The notes under the pieces were generated by a model. It did not search any database and was not told the origin of the DNA. It saw only the letters and a list, made by a program, of their open reading frames with translations. DNA of 64,000 nucleotides. It comes from Myxocyprinus asiaticus. Lineage: Eukaryota; Chordata; Actinopteri; Cypriniformes; Catostomidae. The position numbers and the translations under genes were made by a program. Shown here piece after piece: positions 21,908-33,946 of the stretch (position 1 is the stretch's first letter; the number at the start of each line of letters is the position of its first letter). The stretch is from assembly GCF_019703515.2 (NCBI RefSeq), contig NC_059372.1, forward strand, positions 23,112,931 through 23,176,930, in the 5' to 3' direction.

Positions 21908-22574
21908 ATGGTGATGATGTGTAATTAAAAATAAAACTTTATTTTGGCGCATGACACAGTGTTGTAGACGTTTTCCTTGTCAGTGGTGGTTAGAATGTCA
22001 GGCTTTCTAGCCGTTTGAGATGTTTGACTTCTTCCACAGTGCTTTAAGGTACGTAAAACACTTCTCAGTATAATTCAAATGGGTCACATAAGTTTTGTGG
22101 TCTGCGCCGCGATATCAAGTGAAATTGGATTGAGAAGTGCAAGTGATCCCACTCTGCGCTCTGGAGCACAAATATCTGGAAGCCAGCTGGACAGATGCGC
22201 ATGTCAGATGAGAAGCATATTTAGCTCTTTTAAAGTGCCGAATGTGAGATGAATGTCACTGAATTTGCTTCAGCGGCCTAAAATTTCACTTGGGTCAGAA
22301 AAACCCTGCAATGTCATGGCATGACAGGTGCAGACACGACAGTGCAAGGATGAGGAAGGGGATATAGAAGAGAGCAGGAAGGGAATGGTGGCTATCAATT
22401 CACATAAATATCCTAATATCATAAATATCAATTGTGGATTATTGCACAAATGATGAGCATGTAGCATACTGCATGTACTGGTATTCAAAATCAAATGTAA
22501 TCCTTAAAATAAACAAAGTTTAATGAAAACCTAATGTTAAAAAAATTATTTTAAAGAAATCTTTTATATTCTGC
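21908..22574. other. Unassigned non-coding sequence
   Basis: No feature recognised. Confidence 0.35.
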
Positions 22575-22970
22575 ACTATTTCTTAGTCACTAATCAAATA
22601 AGCAATTTGAGACACTGACCATGTTTAAAAAAAGTTTAGATTTCCTTGCTTCCACTGAAGCACACAAGAAGCTCTTCGGAACATTTTTAAATCATGCTGA
22701 GATAAAATGGACCATCCATAACAGCTTGAGTGCATGTTGTCATTAAAGCAAAAGGGAACAGTAAATACTAAGTAATTCTGAAATTCAGGTAAATTCTGAA
22801 ATTCAGTTGAACTTTTCACTCAAATTGTTATGCTAATATTTATATAATTTGTATTTAATATTTATAATGTATATATAATAATAATTTGTAATGAAAACAT
22901 TTGTATTAAATTATAGAAATGCTAAATAGAATAATTCTTACTAGTGGTCTCTGACTTTTGGACCCCACTG
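22575..22970 (-). mobile_element. Short Tc1-derived element (family C, copy 2, inverted)
   Basis: Right end 'tctgacttttggaccccact' is followed by G and TA. The interior is the reverse complement of 14290-14460 over about 170 bases ('atttccttgcttccactgaa', 'cagcatgatttaaaaatgtt' inverted). The left end is eroded. No transposase frame remains. Confidence 0.72.
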
Positions 22971-22972
22971 TA

Positions 22973-25200
22973 TATACATAATGTGGTGATGTTAAGGATT
23001 ACAACTAAGGTCTCACAACATGGCAGAATTGTTGATGTTCACTTGCTGTTTCTGTGTAGGTTTCTATCCCCAACTTCAAGACATGAGCAAGACTGAGAGA
23101 AAGCTTAAATTACAGCTGATGGTAAAGTAAGAATATACTGAGCATGTGGAAAGAGGAAAAATGGGAGCACTATAGAGAAGGATGACTGCTTAATGAGGAA
23201 TGATGAAAGTCAGCAAGTGTCTTACCTGAAAGAGCAGTCCACAATGCCAGTGATGGAACATGAAAGAGAAGAGAAAAAAAGACAGTCATGTTAGAGTAGT
23301 GAAAACTACCTGGCAACCAACATAGTACCTGTGCTCCATAACCTAGCACTGTCTACTTTTAAGGTATCATCCTAACATCATGGAACCTCATCATTGACTG
23401 GTTTGGAAAACTCTACAGGAGCAGCAACTCTGCACATAGTTTGTTAGCAACACAATAGCAAAGCAGAACACTTCTACATAGGGGAGCCTACAAACTTAGA
23501 ATAAAATAGCATAACACGCCGGTTCCATAGACATTCAGTGGGCGGCACACTGGCGAGGAGACACAAGGCCATTTTTTTTTTTTTTATGGATGTCTATGGA
23601 GGAGATGCTTAAGTGTGCTGAATAAACTGCTTTTGTGAGGAAACAGCTCATCACTTAATGAACTGACTGCCTGTCCGCTAATTGTCAACATGTTTTACAC
23701 TAAACAATCCTTTTGGAATGAACTATGTGTGGAGTTTACTCTGATAAAATGGCTGTTTTATAAGAGAAGTCACTAAGAAGTTTGCGACAGGTAGGTGTCA
23801 GTTTACAGCTCTCATAGCATGCAACACACTCTCTCCTATGGTAAAAGCACAGACATTGTTATCTCAGTAAATAGTAGAATCTCGGACCAAAGTCAGGTCA
23901 CTTGGCGGCCATCTTGGTAAACACTTCCAGGCTGCTTTTTCTAGCTACCGCCATCCTGAATGGTAAAAGACTGAACTTCCCAATTATTAAAAAATATTTA
24001 AAATCAGGAATAAAATCTGACAACAACAGCTTCATAAATTTCGCTTCTTTGGCTCAAATCAAAATTTTATTTTTTCAGCAAGTCCAGCTAATGCACATCC
24101 ACAGTCTAGAGTAAACAAACTGTTTATCAAAAATGCAATTGACACTTTAAACTAAAAGTCGGGACTTCCATTCCTTATGCCGCCACATTAAAGTCCCTGT
24201 GAAATTACATTTTGCTGTTTTTAGTCTATATCTATTAGCTTTAAGGCCATCTATATGCTAGTGTACTTCTAAATGTTGACAAGCATTTATAACCATTTAT
24301 ACAACAGTTAGTTCCAGTCCTTGATCTGATTAGATGAGAGGCGTTCCAAGAGTGCTGATAGCTCACAATTTTTGTTTCACGCCACTTGTGATTATGGCGT
24401 TCCAAATGTGTAAGAGCAGTGTAGATGTGTAAGAGCATCTAGATTTAACTTTTATTCATCCTTGTGACATTAAAGATTTAAGCCAGTAGGTGGCAACAAA
24501 AGACCGTCTTGTGTGTGCTATGAGCGAACTGAGCTGAAGTTGACAAACTGTGTTGTCAATCAGTGAATGAGAAGTCATCCGGAATTGTCTCTCAGTCCAC
24601 GATCGCTCGGATTACTACTACACTACAGGTGAGAAATAGAGTTAAACTAACAACTTCAGCATTACTGTCGATCACAGCTGAGAGTCGTGACAGACGGGTT
24701 AATCGCACATGCTCAGGGTGCCTACCTGATACAAATTTCTGAGTTGGGAGAAAACATAAACCTTCAAAATGATGGAGGAGAGAATGCTCTCTGTGTCGTT
24801 TTTTAAAATAAAAGTTCTGCAAGAAACACACAAGGATGAAACTGGCATCATCCATGATTCTCTCCGACAATAAAACACTTGAATGTGACTGAAATACTCC
24901 TTGGATAATTCAGATTGCACATATGGCAGCATCATTCCAGACAGTGCCCTACCTTTCTGAACTGCCTTGGTGTAGGAAGCACACCTATGATGCCTTAAAA
25001 TGTTATCTAGGTAGGCAGCTCACTAGGGTTTGGAAAACATTACAGATCTATACAGAGATTGTGATATCAGAATTGTAAAAATGTGACAAGCTATTTGGGA
25101 GAACTAACCATTCAATATGTCTTGCACTTTTTAAAAGTACTTCTCTGACATGTGATATTACGTGTCTTTCTTTTTTTTTCTTCACATTTTCTTGCATACA
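22973..25200. other. Unassigned non-coding sequence
   Basis: About 2.2 kb without a recognisable gene. 23515-23930 contains a T14 tract and fish-repeat-like text ('gttccatagacattcagtgg') but no clear ends. Confidence 0.35.
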
Positions 25201-25202
25201 TA

Positions 25203-26437
25203 CACTGGCGCCCAGAAGTTTGGAATAATGTACAGATTTTGCTCTTATGGAAAGAAATTGGTACTTTTATTCACCAAAGTGGCATTCAACTGATCACAAT
25301 GTATAGTCAGGACATTAATAACATGAAAATGTACTATTACAATTAGATTTTTTTTTTCAGAACTTCTTAAACTACTTCAAAGAGTTCTCATAAAAAAATC
25401 CTCCACATGCAGCAATGACAGCTTTGCAGATCCTTGGCATTCTAGCTGTCAGTTTGTCCAGATACTCAGGTGACATTTCACCCCACGCTTCCTGTAGCAC
25501 TTGCCATAGATGTGGCTGTCTTGTCAGGCACTTCTCACGCACCTTACAGTCTAGCTGATCCCAAAAAATCTCAATGGGGTTAAGATCCATAACACTCTTT
25601 TCCAATTATCTGTTGTCCAATGTCTGTGTTTCTTTGCTCACTCTAACATTTTCTTTTTGTTTTTCTGTTTCAAAAGTGGCTTTTTCTTTGCAATTCTTCC
25701 CATAAGGCCTGCACCCCTGAGTCTTCTCTTTACTGTTGTACATGAAACTGGTGTTGAGCGGGTAGAATTCAATGAAGCTGTCAGCTGAGGACATGTGAGA
25801 CGGCTATTTCTCAAACTAGATACTCTGATAAACTTCTCTTGTTTAGTTGTACATCTGGCCTTCCACAACTCTTTCTGTCCTTGTTAGAGCCAGTTGTCCT
25901 TTGTCTTTGAAGACTGTAGTGTACATCTTTGTATGAAATCTTCAGTTTCAGTTTCAATCTTCAATTTCAAGCATTGTATAGCCTTCATTCCTCAAAACAA
26001 TGATTGACTGATGAGTTTCTAGAGAAAGCTGTTTCATTTTTGCCATTTTTGACCTAATATTGACCTTAAGACATGCCAGTCTATTGCATACTGTGGCAAC
26101 TCAAAAACAAACACAAAGACAATGTTAAGCTTCATTTAACGAAACAAATAGCTTTCAGCTGTGTTTGATATAATGGCAAGTGATTTTCTAGTACCAAATT
26201 AGCAATTTAGCATGAATACTCAAGGATAAGGTGTTGGAGTGATGGCTGCTGGAAAAGGGCCCTGTCTAGATTTGATCAAAAATGACTTTTTTCAAATAGT
26301 GATGGTGCTGTTTTTTACATCAGTAATGTCCTGACTATACTTTGTGATCAGTTGAATGCCACTTTGGTGAATTAAAGTACAATTTCCTTCCAAAACAGCA
26401 AAATCTGTACATTATTCCAAACTTTTGGCCACTAGTG
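25203..26437 (-). mobile_element. Tc1-type DNA transposon with internally deleted transposase
   Basis: 1,235 bp between TA at 25201-25202 and 26438-26439. Inverted repeats of about 110-130 bp share 'aagtttggaataatgtacag' and 'gtggcattcaactgatcaca' in opposite orientations. The transposase reads on the minus strand in pieces (see 25372-25868). A different Tc1 group from the element at 1737. Confidence 0.92.
25372..25868 (-). pseudogene. Tc1 transposase remnant, catalytic core deleted
   Basis: The N-terminal DNA-binding part (25868 to about 25640) reads KARCTTKQEKFIRVSSLRNS, then TPVSCTTVKRRLRGAGLMGR and KKKPLLKQKNKK, the second helix-turn-helix and linker of fish Tc1 transposases. The C-terminal part (25605-25372) reads MDLNPIEIFWDQLDCKVREK, containing the third catalytic residue (Glu of NPIE), and runs to the natural end. 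The stretch carrying the first two catalytic aspartates is missing between them, at about 25605-25640. A fossil produced by internal deletion. Confidence 0.88.
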
Positions 26438-26439
26438 TA

Positions 26440-27148
26440 CATTCCATGTATTCTCATGGTATGTATAATCAGGTAATGCATAATCTTGTAGATATTATGC
26501 ATCATTATTCAACGCTGCCCTAAGACATCTCTTAACCCTACAATCATTTCTCTTTAGATGCAGGTATAGGTAAGAAGGCAGATACTTTCTTTGTTCCTGA
26601 GGGGATATATATAATGCAACACAGCTGCAACATCAAACATAAAGTACACAAAAGAACAGCTACACATCCACACAGTGAAGTTAAACAGTTGACAGCTTAT
26701 GTCTTCAATAAAGTAGTGTATTGAGGTCTGCCAACTCCGTCCTCCCCTCAGCTCTCTGACACTCACTGAAATATTTACAGCAAGACCAGACACATGTATA
26801 ATTTCCCCAGCCGGCTTCACTGCGATCCAAAATCCAGTAACCAGGACAGTTGCCTTTTACCACCATGCATATTTAAAAGCAGACTGAGATACACTAGGGC
26901 TTCCCACCTGGAATATAAACAAATTCCTTTATGATAAATTACAACTTTCTAAGATAGGAAATAGCAAAAATGAAAGTGTCTGCACAGACATTATAAAGGA
27001 ACAAATCCTGTTCTAACACTCTCTTGCAAATCCTTGACAATGAAGATATATGTGGTTTGTCTCTATATATAACATGTGCAAGATTGTATATCTATTCTGT
27101 ATAAGATTGCATCTTTATACCAGATACAATATGTAAGACTGAAACATC
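26440..27148. other. Unassigned non-coding sequence
   Basis: No feature recognised. Confidence 0.35.
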
Positions 27149-27315
27149 TTAAAGGCACAGTCCACATAAAAATGAAAATCCTGTCATTATTTTCCCTCCT
27201 TTATGTTGTTCAAAACTGGTATGACTTTTATTCTTCTTGGAACACAACAGGAGATGATAGGCATAATGACATTCTCAGTCACCATTCACTTTCATTGCAT
27301 CTTTATATATATATA

Positions 27316-27797
27316 CTACCTGTCAAAAGTTTTGAAACACTTGACTAAAATGTTTCTCATGATCTTAAAAATCTTTTGATCTGAAGGCATATGCTTAAAT
27401 GTTTGAAATTAGTTTTGTAGACAAAAATATAATTGTGCCACCATATTAATTTATTTAATTATAAAACTACAATTTAATTAAAAAAAATGATGATGACTTT
27501 TTAATGATGAATGATAATCAGAAATTGATGACTTGGACCAAATAATAAAGAAAAGCAGCCAATAAGTGCCCAACATAGATGGAAACTCCTTCAGTACTGT
27601 TTAAAAACATCCCAGGGTGATACCTCAAGAAGTTGGTTGAGAAAATGTCAAGAGTACTAACGCAAAATCTAGGCAAAGGGTGACTACTTTGAAGATGCTA
27701 AAATATAACACAGTTTTGCCATTACTATTATTCTAAAATATGAAAAAAAAATTATAATAAAGAATGAATAAGTGTTTCAAAACTTTTGACCGGTAGT

Positions 27798-27798
<1 letters not shown>
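27316..27798. mobile_element. Non-autonomous Tc1-type element nested in family D
   Basis: Left end CTACCTGTCAAAAGTTTTGA and right end, inverted, 'ctaccggtcaaaagttttga' plus 'aacactt', with TA on each side. About 480 bp, AT-rich, no coding frame. Confidence 0.87.

Positions 27799-27800
<2 letters not shown>

Positions 27801-27872
<72 letters not shown>
27801..27872. repeat. (TG/TA)n microsatellite
   Basis: Three TG units then about 32 TA units. It probably expanded from the TA-rich insertion target of the neighbouring Tc1-type element. Confidence 0.95.
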
Positions 27873-28002
27873 GTGTACATGCATTCTGCCTAACATTTCC
27901 TTTGAAGTTCCATAGAAGAAAGAAAGTCATATTGGTTTGGAACAACATGAGGCTGAGTACATGATGATGGAATTTTCATTTTTGATTGAACTATCCCTTT
28001 AA

Positions 28003-28784
28003 AAGTTAATAAAATTTTGATTACAAAAAAAAGGAAGGAATAACACTAAATGCATACACCCATGTACAACAAAACTAGGGTGACACAGTCAAAGAGAGAA
28101 AAACTCAGTCAAGATTCGGTTGAGCTAACCCTTAAAGATGAGCATTCGTGCTTGAAAGCATCAAAGCCGACCCTGTGTAAAGCACAGACTGACCTGAGGT
28201 TCAGCATATCAATGTGCTTAAAGGGAAGTTAATAATGGACTCAGGTGCTTTGAGCTTCATTCAGAGAATGTGTGAGAAAAAGTCCTGCGGGGGAAATATT
28301 GAAAGGTGACTACAAGTACTTTTTTATCCCTAACACTGAGGTCAGCACTTCTTTCGAGGGTTTAAAGATCTTTTTGTGTGTAAAGATGTGAGAGAGAAGG
28401 GGTAACCTGAAAGGGGGGTAAATGCTCTTCCTCTATCAGGCTGTTGGTGCCGTGATGCAGAGATAACTTGCGCTGGGGCAAGGAACTAGACAAAATATGA
28501 CTCTTCCCCCCATCACTGTGATATGCATCATGTCTGACCTGCACGTGCAGCCTTATGTTTGTGGCCAAAACACACTGGGGGCAGCAGACAAAAGGGCCCA
28601 TAAAAGTTGTAAACCAAAGTCAAGGTTGGCATCATGCAGAAGTCAGAATGAGGCAGTGAATCAAAACTAAATGATCGTGCAGTTTTATAAAAGTACAAAG
28701 TCATCTAAACAAGACATGCATTAAAGCTAAATAAGACAGATGGCAATACAGAGAAGATAACTCGGCTCTTTTTCTTTCTTTTTC
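28003..28784. other. Unassigned non-coding sequence
   Basis: No gene recognised; a pyrimidine-rich stretch at 28765-28785 precedes the next element. Confidence 0.35.
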
Positions 28785-28788
28785 TTAA

Positions 28789-30079
28789 AGGGATAGTTCC
28801 CCCAAAAATTATGTACAATATTCACTCATCCTCACATCATTCCAAACCCGAATGATGTTTTGAGAAGTTGAGAACCCATAATGAGAAGTTCTGAAGAATG
28901 TCCACACTGCTCTCTTCCATACAATGAAAGTGCATAGGGACTATGGGCTGTAATGCTCCAAAATGGACAAAAAAGCACCATAAAACAACATAAAAGTACT
29001 CTTTACCAGGGGTTTTCAAACTGGGGTCCGGGCACCCCCAGGGGACCAGAAGTGGATGCTAGGGAGTCCGTGGAAAATTTTAAAGAAAAAGGTTTGAAAC
29101 ATTATATAAAAATAAAAAATAAAAATAAAAACTGTTTCCTGTTATTACTTTTTCATTCTGCTTTCTAAATTATGAAATTAATCACCAAAATAAATAATAA
29201 TAAAAAAAAAATCTGCACATAGTTTTGTGATTTAAAAAAATATTTCTAGAACCTTTAGCTGTCAACTTAAGCTTGCTTACATGGGGTTGTAAGGCTACAT
29301 TCTCTATAAATGCTTTTGCACTACATTTATTGTGAAAAGCACTTTACAAATACATTTGAATTTAATTGAAAATGTTTCTCTTCAGGTTTATACTGTACAT
29401 CTAACATTACTCTAACAGTCAAAGTAACAAAAAGAAAATACAATGTAAGCTTAATAATATAATATAATATTTTAATATTATATTATAATATAATATTTTA
29501 CAGATAATATTTTAATAACTTCTTATTGCTTCAATGAGAGTAAGCCAATTATAAAAGCCATATAAAGGAGGGGGGGGGGGGTTCCCTCACAAAGGAAGTA
29601 TTATATTTAGAGGTCCTTGGCATCAAAAAGGTTAAAAACTCCTGCTCTGTACGACTCATGCACTTTATTCAAAACCTTCTGAAGCCATATGATAACTCTG
29701 TCTGAGGAACAGACTGAAAAAGTAATTATTCACTGAAAATCCTGACTTGAAAATCTTGCCTGATTGCCATGGTCACCATTCACTTCCATTGTATGAACAA
29801 GAGACGCTAGAACATTCTGCATTCCATGGAAGAAAGGCAACATCCACATTTATCCATTTTCATTTAAAAACTCTGTTTTCAGTTTCCAAGCGTCAACAAA
29901 TTTCGAAGTATGTATTTTGTGTGGAGGAACCGCTGTTCTGGTATGGATGAGAGGTATAAATGTAGCAAAATCAATGTGTTTTCAAATGAAAACGTATTTG
30001 TGTGGACTTTGGCCAGAGTCACATGGACATGATGGTGAATAAATGATGATAGAATCTTCAGCTTTGATAAACTATTCCT
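28789..30079. mobile_element. TTAA-flanked miniature element (family D-like) with nested hAT
   Basis: TTAA at 28785-28788 and 30080-30083. Left end AGGGATAGTTCCCCC and right end, inverted, AGGAATAGTTTATC. Shares 'ccaaaaattatg', 'tccatacaatgaaagtg' and 'aaagcaccataaaacaacat' type words with the copies at 32448 and 44746. The hAT at 29007-29644 interrupts it. An inner part (29840-30000) resembles the 'ggccacatccacactaat' repeat at 62125. Confidence 0.78.
29007..29644. mobile_element. Non-autonomous hAT element with 8-bp duplication
   Basis: Ends CAGGGGTTTTCAAAC and, inverted, CAGGAGTTTTTAAC. Flanks ctctttac (28999-29006) and ctctgtac (29645-29652) match at 7 of 8 positions, the size expected for hAT. 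Contains an AT palindromic tract (29455-29520) and a G13 run (about 29569-29581). No transposase frame. Confidence 0.88.
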
Positions 30080-30083
30080 TTAA

Positions 30084-31548
30084 ACATTTTATTTTATTTT
30101 ATTTTATTATCATTTCCTTCTCACTGCCGCCCACCCTTTAAACCCAAACAAATAAGAGGGGAAAAAAGAAACAGAGGGAAAAAACATGCTTGTACTGTAT
30201 CCTGGACATCACTCAAATCTTTCTTGAGTTCAAGTTCCTACTAGCTTATCAAACAAAGTTGCAAGATTTGTCATTATCTTATAAAAACACTCTCGCCCAA
30301 AACATTTTTTAACAATTCTAGAAATCCACTTTCAGTCCAGCACGAAAAATATAGCGCTGCCAGTCATGGTCCTCCCGGCCTATATGAAGCCATTGTAAGG
30401 TGTGCCTGTTTAAAAACTGGGGTCCAAGCCTGAGCCATCAGGGAAATTGCAGTGCAGGGGCCCTCACTTTGAATGCACTAAAAGTAATCAAGTTGTACAG
30501 CAATCTTCATTACAAGTACAGCACTCTACTTTATTGAGATTCTGAAGAGGGGATGTGCCAGCACACAAAAAAGGAATTTATTGATTGCACTTAATGCAAT
30601 AAGTATGCAGGTTCTTATGCAACGTTACCGCCTACACCATCCCATTTTTGTTAGTCAAAAGAAGAATGGGCCATATACCTTGGCCAGAGACGAATCTTAG
30701 CCTCTGTACCACATTATGTATTGCATAGCCGCAGTCTTAATGGAAGGCGACTCCAAAAAACAAAAAAACTTTAAGTGCATTTCCTGCAGAAATGTGATTC
30801 AGTCAGGCCTAGTGTTCTAGTAAAGCTGAGTCATGTGTGCACAGTAAAATGAAATTGACATACAATGGTACAGTGTCCTGATGAAATGGAGTGGTATCAA
30901 GTAACTCGTCAATAATGGTGTCAATTGCAGGCTTGTCATGGGCAATGTGATTACAAAAAAAATCAGACAACCAGATAATGACTCCCCAAACAGTTATGAC
31001 AATTAGGAAGCTGAATGATTCATTTGTACTCTTGAATTCACTTTATTAATCCATTTTCCACGTTTATGCTGAGCAGATGCAGACCGGATCAAAAGATTGT
31101 ATTAGTCATGATCTATAACGCTCGAAAAAGGAATGATCTATGGAGCTTAGGGTAAATTAATATTCAGAAACCCTGTGGGGATGTGAAATATACACTGATG
31201 CCCTTTGCATGTTTCATATCCTAATCTACCGTTACCAAATAACAGCTGCAGCACCTCTCTTGAGGACAGAGCAATGAAAATAAATAAGCGAAGAGACATG
31301 GACTGCCCTGCTGCTGTGATCCATCAGTGCAAGCCATGTGTTCCTGATCACTCCAGCTGTTCCGGCTCACATCGCCCGTCTGCCCGGCCGCCTCAGTCTG
31401 ACACCTCTGCCGCCCCTCTCCACAGCCCCTGCCTGAGTCACCTTTAGCCCTGCCCTGTAAATATTGCGGGTCATCTTCAGACACTCTTGCACAATAGAGA
31501 AGGTTTTACAGTGTACATACTAATGGGGTCAATTAAGCAATAGAATTA
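30084..31548. other. Unassigned non-coding sequence
   Basis: Starts with four ATTTT units (30087-30110). The remainder, especially 30520-31480, shows no repeat signature and no convincing coding frame. Confidence 0.35.
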
Positions 31549-31556
31549 ATCTAAAA

Positions 31557-32010
31557 CAGCGTTTCCCAAACCGGAGGTCATCAAAGTTCTCCAAGCCTAC
31601 TTGACATTAGGAGAACGTATTACGATTTTGCTCGTAGACACTCAACTAATACATAATATAAACAAAGAGATGTCTTTTCTAGCAGGGTGAAAAATTACTT
31701 TAATTAACTATCACTTAAAAAGAACAACAGATAAGTTATCAAAACAAATTGGAAGCAGCAGATTGGAAGCGCACAATTTTGTATGGCCATCACTAAAATT
31801 ACTCAGCGCAGGGATCCCTTTGAAGATGAATTGGCATGTAAATTGATATGTTAATAATAACTGAACTCTCCATTGATACAGTATATCTGTGCAATTACAA
31901 TTTATTTTCAAGTATGCTTTGATTTAAAATAAAATGCGCGTGCGGCTAAAACATATGACGTAAAAAAAGGGGACCCCCCGCCCTGTGAAAAAAATGTTTG
32001 GGAAGCACTG
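31557..32010. mobile_element. Non-autonomous hAT element
   Basis: Ends CAGCGTTTCCCAAAC and, inverted, CAGTGCTTCCCAAAC, 13 of 15 identical. Flanking octamers atctaaaa and atctacca match at 6 of 8. 454 bp, no coding frame. Confidence 0.85.
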
Positions 32011-32443
32011 ATCTACCACAAAATAAAAAACATCATACTTCAATTCTCAATTATAAAATATAATTGTTAATAAAATTGCTATGTTGTGAATGACTCGTAT
32101 TTGCAGGATTTTATTGTGAAAACATTTATTGTTTGAAGCGTATAAACTGAAATTTGCAGTGGCTCATGAAAGCTCTAAAAAACAGAAACAATGTATCAAA
32201 GCATTTAAAAAATGTGTAGCCAAAGGCATTTTTTTTCTCGCAGTAATGGTTTAGCCGGCTTAAACTGAAGTGAAGCAAATGATTAATGTTGTGCTTCTGA
32301 GTCTGTAAACTCAGGAAGCTCTAAATCAAAACAGTATTTTGCTTTTAACAGCTGAACTAATGAAATTATAACAACAGTAGCCCCAGAAGGCCTCCTTTCT
32401 CTGTCGGAAGAATAAAAAATGTCTGAACTCACTTCCTGCACCC
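32011..32443. other. Unassigned AT-rich sequence
   Basis: Nothing recognised. Confidence 0.4.
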
Positions 32444-32447
32444 TTAA

Positions 32448-32885
32448 AGGAATAGTTCACCAAAAAATGAAAATTCTCTCGTCATTTACTCACCCTCATG
32501 CCATCCCAGATGTGCATGACTTTATTTCTTCTGATAAACACAAACAAAGATTTTTTTGAATAATAATATCTCGGTTCTGCAGGTGCAAGTGAATGGTGGC
32601 CAGAACTTTGAAAGTCCAAAAAGCACATAAAGACAGCATAAAAGTAATCCATATGACTCCAGTGGTATAATAGGTGTGGGTGAGAAACAGATCAATATTT
32701 AAGTCCGTTTTTACTATACATTGTCCTCAACACCCACTAAGTGGCGACAGAATGTGAATAGCCAAAAACAACAAAATAAGAATGTGAAAGTGAAAGTGGA
32801 GATTTATAGTTCAGAAAGAAAAAAGTCATACACATCTGATATAGCATGAGGGTGAGTAAATGATGAGAGAATTTTGCAATGAGAA
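32448..32885. mobile_element. TTAA-type miniature element (family D), right end eroded
   Basis: TTAA at 32444-32447 then AGGAATAGTTCACCAAAAAA. Left 'ctcgtcatttactcaccctc' is mirrored by 'gagggtgagtaaatgatgag' near 32850. The terminal bases on the right are replaced by unrelated sequence. Confidence 0.82.
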
Positions 32886-33275
32886 TATTAGCTTCATAAA
32901 AAATAACATTGTATTATACAGCTTTCTGAAAAACTTGATTGTCTGCAGTCTCTTTTTCTAACATCAAAAAATTAAAACCAAAATACATTAATATGGGATC
33001 TCCTTCAAACAGTTTAAGATGCTTTTTACAATGTGACCATGGTTTTATTCTCATAACAATAACTATAGTAACTATGGTATTGTGGTGGAAGCTACAATTA
33101 CCATGGTAAATTACCATTGTACAAATATTTTAGATCACTTTATCAATTGTTTTACTGCTTTCCATTTTGCATATGAATTCTAGATGATTTTTGTAGGGAA
33201 TAATCACATCTTTTTAGCACTGTTGCCAAAAAACACAGGATTTGCTGATTCCCTGAAATCCCTGTATAAGAACGG
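32886..33275. other. Unassigned sequence with CATGG-rich part
   Basis: 33035-33120 has ACCATGG and ACTATGGTA words like those at 4000 and 42840. From about 33230 the composition shifts toward the repeat-rich ORF region. Confidence 0.35.
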
Positions 33276-33417
33276 ATGCTTAGCTCACAGGTGGAGGGAT
33301 TTGCCGGAGACAGGAGACTACACTTGGGAGGATACGTGAGTTTAACTCTAGAAACTCTCGGTTCAGAGGATCCTCCTCTCCCTATGCAGAACCCGGCTTC
33401 CAAACCTCCCACGCCTG

Positions 33418-33770
33418 AGTCTGCTCCACGCTATGTCACACCCAAGTCTGAATCTGCTCCACACCATGTCACAACCAAGTCTGAGTCTGCTCCACGGCAT
33501 GTCACAGTCATGCCTGAGTCTGCTCCATGCCATGTCACAGCCACACCTGAGTCTGCTCCACGCCATGTCACAGCCACACCTGAGTCTGCTTCATGCCATG
33601 TCACAGCCACGTCTGCTCCATGCCATGTCACAGCCACGCCTGAGTCTGCTCCATGCCATGTCACAGCCACGTCTGCTCCATGCCATGTCACAGCCACGCC
33701 TGAGTCTGCTCCATGCCATGTCACAGCCACGCCTGAGTCTGCTCCATGCCATGTCATAGCCAAGCCGCCT
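33418..33770 (+). repeat. Tandem repeat block 1, 33/27-bp units
   Basis: About ten copies of 'tctgctccatgccatgtcac' plus 'agccacg(cctgag)'. Long (33 bp) and short (27 bp) units alternate in 33600-33740, consistent with unequal exchange. Confidence 0.92.
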
Positions 33771-33777
33771 GCGGCTC

Positions 33778-33930
33778 CTTGCTCCATGCCTGCCATGGCC
33801 ACCGAGCCACCGCCCACACCTGCCACAGCCACCGAGCCAACGCCTATGCCTGCCACGGCCACCGAGCCAACACCCACGCCTGCCATGGCCACCGAGCCAA
33901 CGCCCACGCCTGCCACGGCCACCGAGCCTG
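33778..33930 (+). repeat. Tandem repeat block 2, 30-bp units
   Basis: About five copies of 'cctgccacggccaccgagcc' plus 'aacgcccacg'. Confidence 0.9.
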
Positions 33931-33946
33931 AAGCCTCATCCGTCCC

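Larger units (their letters stand above)
27153..27998. mobile_element. TTAA-flanked miniature element (family D) with nested Tc1-type insertion
   Basis: TTAA at 27149-27152 and 27999-28002. Left arm 'cataaaaatgaaaatcctgt' and right arm 'ggaattttcatttttgattg' are inverted partners, as are 'ggtatgacttttattcttct' and 'agaagaaagaaagtcatatt'. A 483-bp Tc1-type element and a (TA)n tract separate the arms. Confidence 0.85.

Noticed and set aside
33431..33922. 163-codon minus-strand frame rich in Ala/Val/Gly
   Set aside because: A by-product of the 33- and 30-bp repeats. Multiples of three without stops stay open in other frames too; tail signals favour the plus strand.
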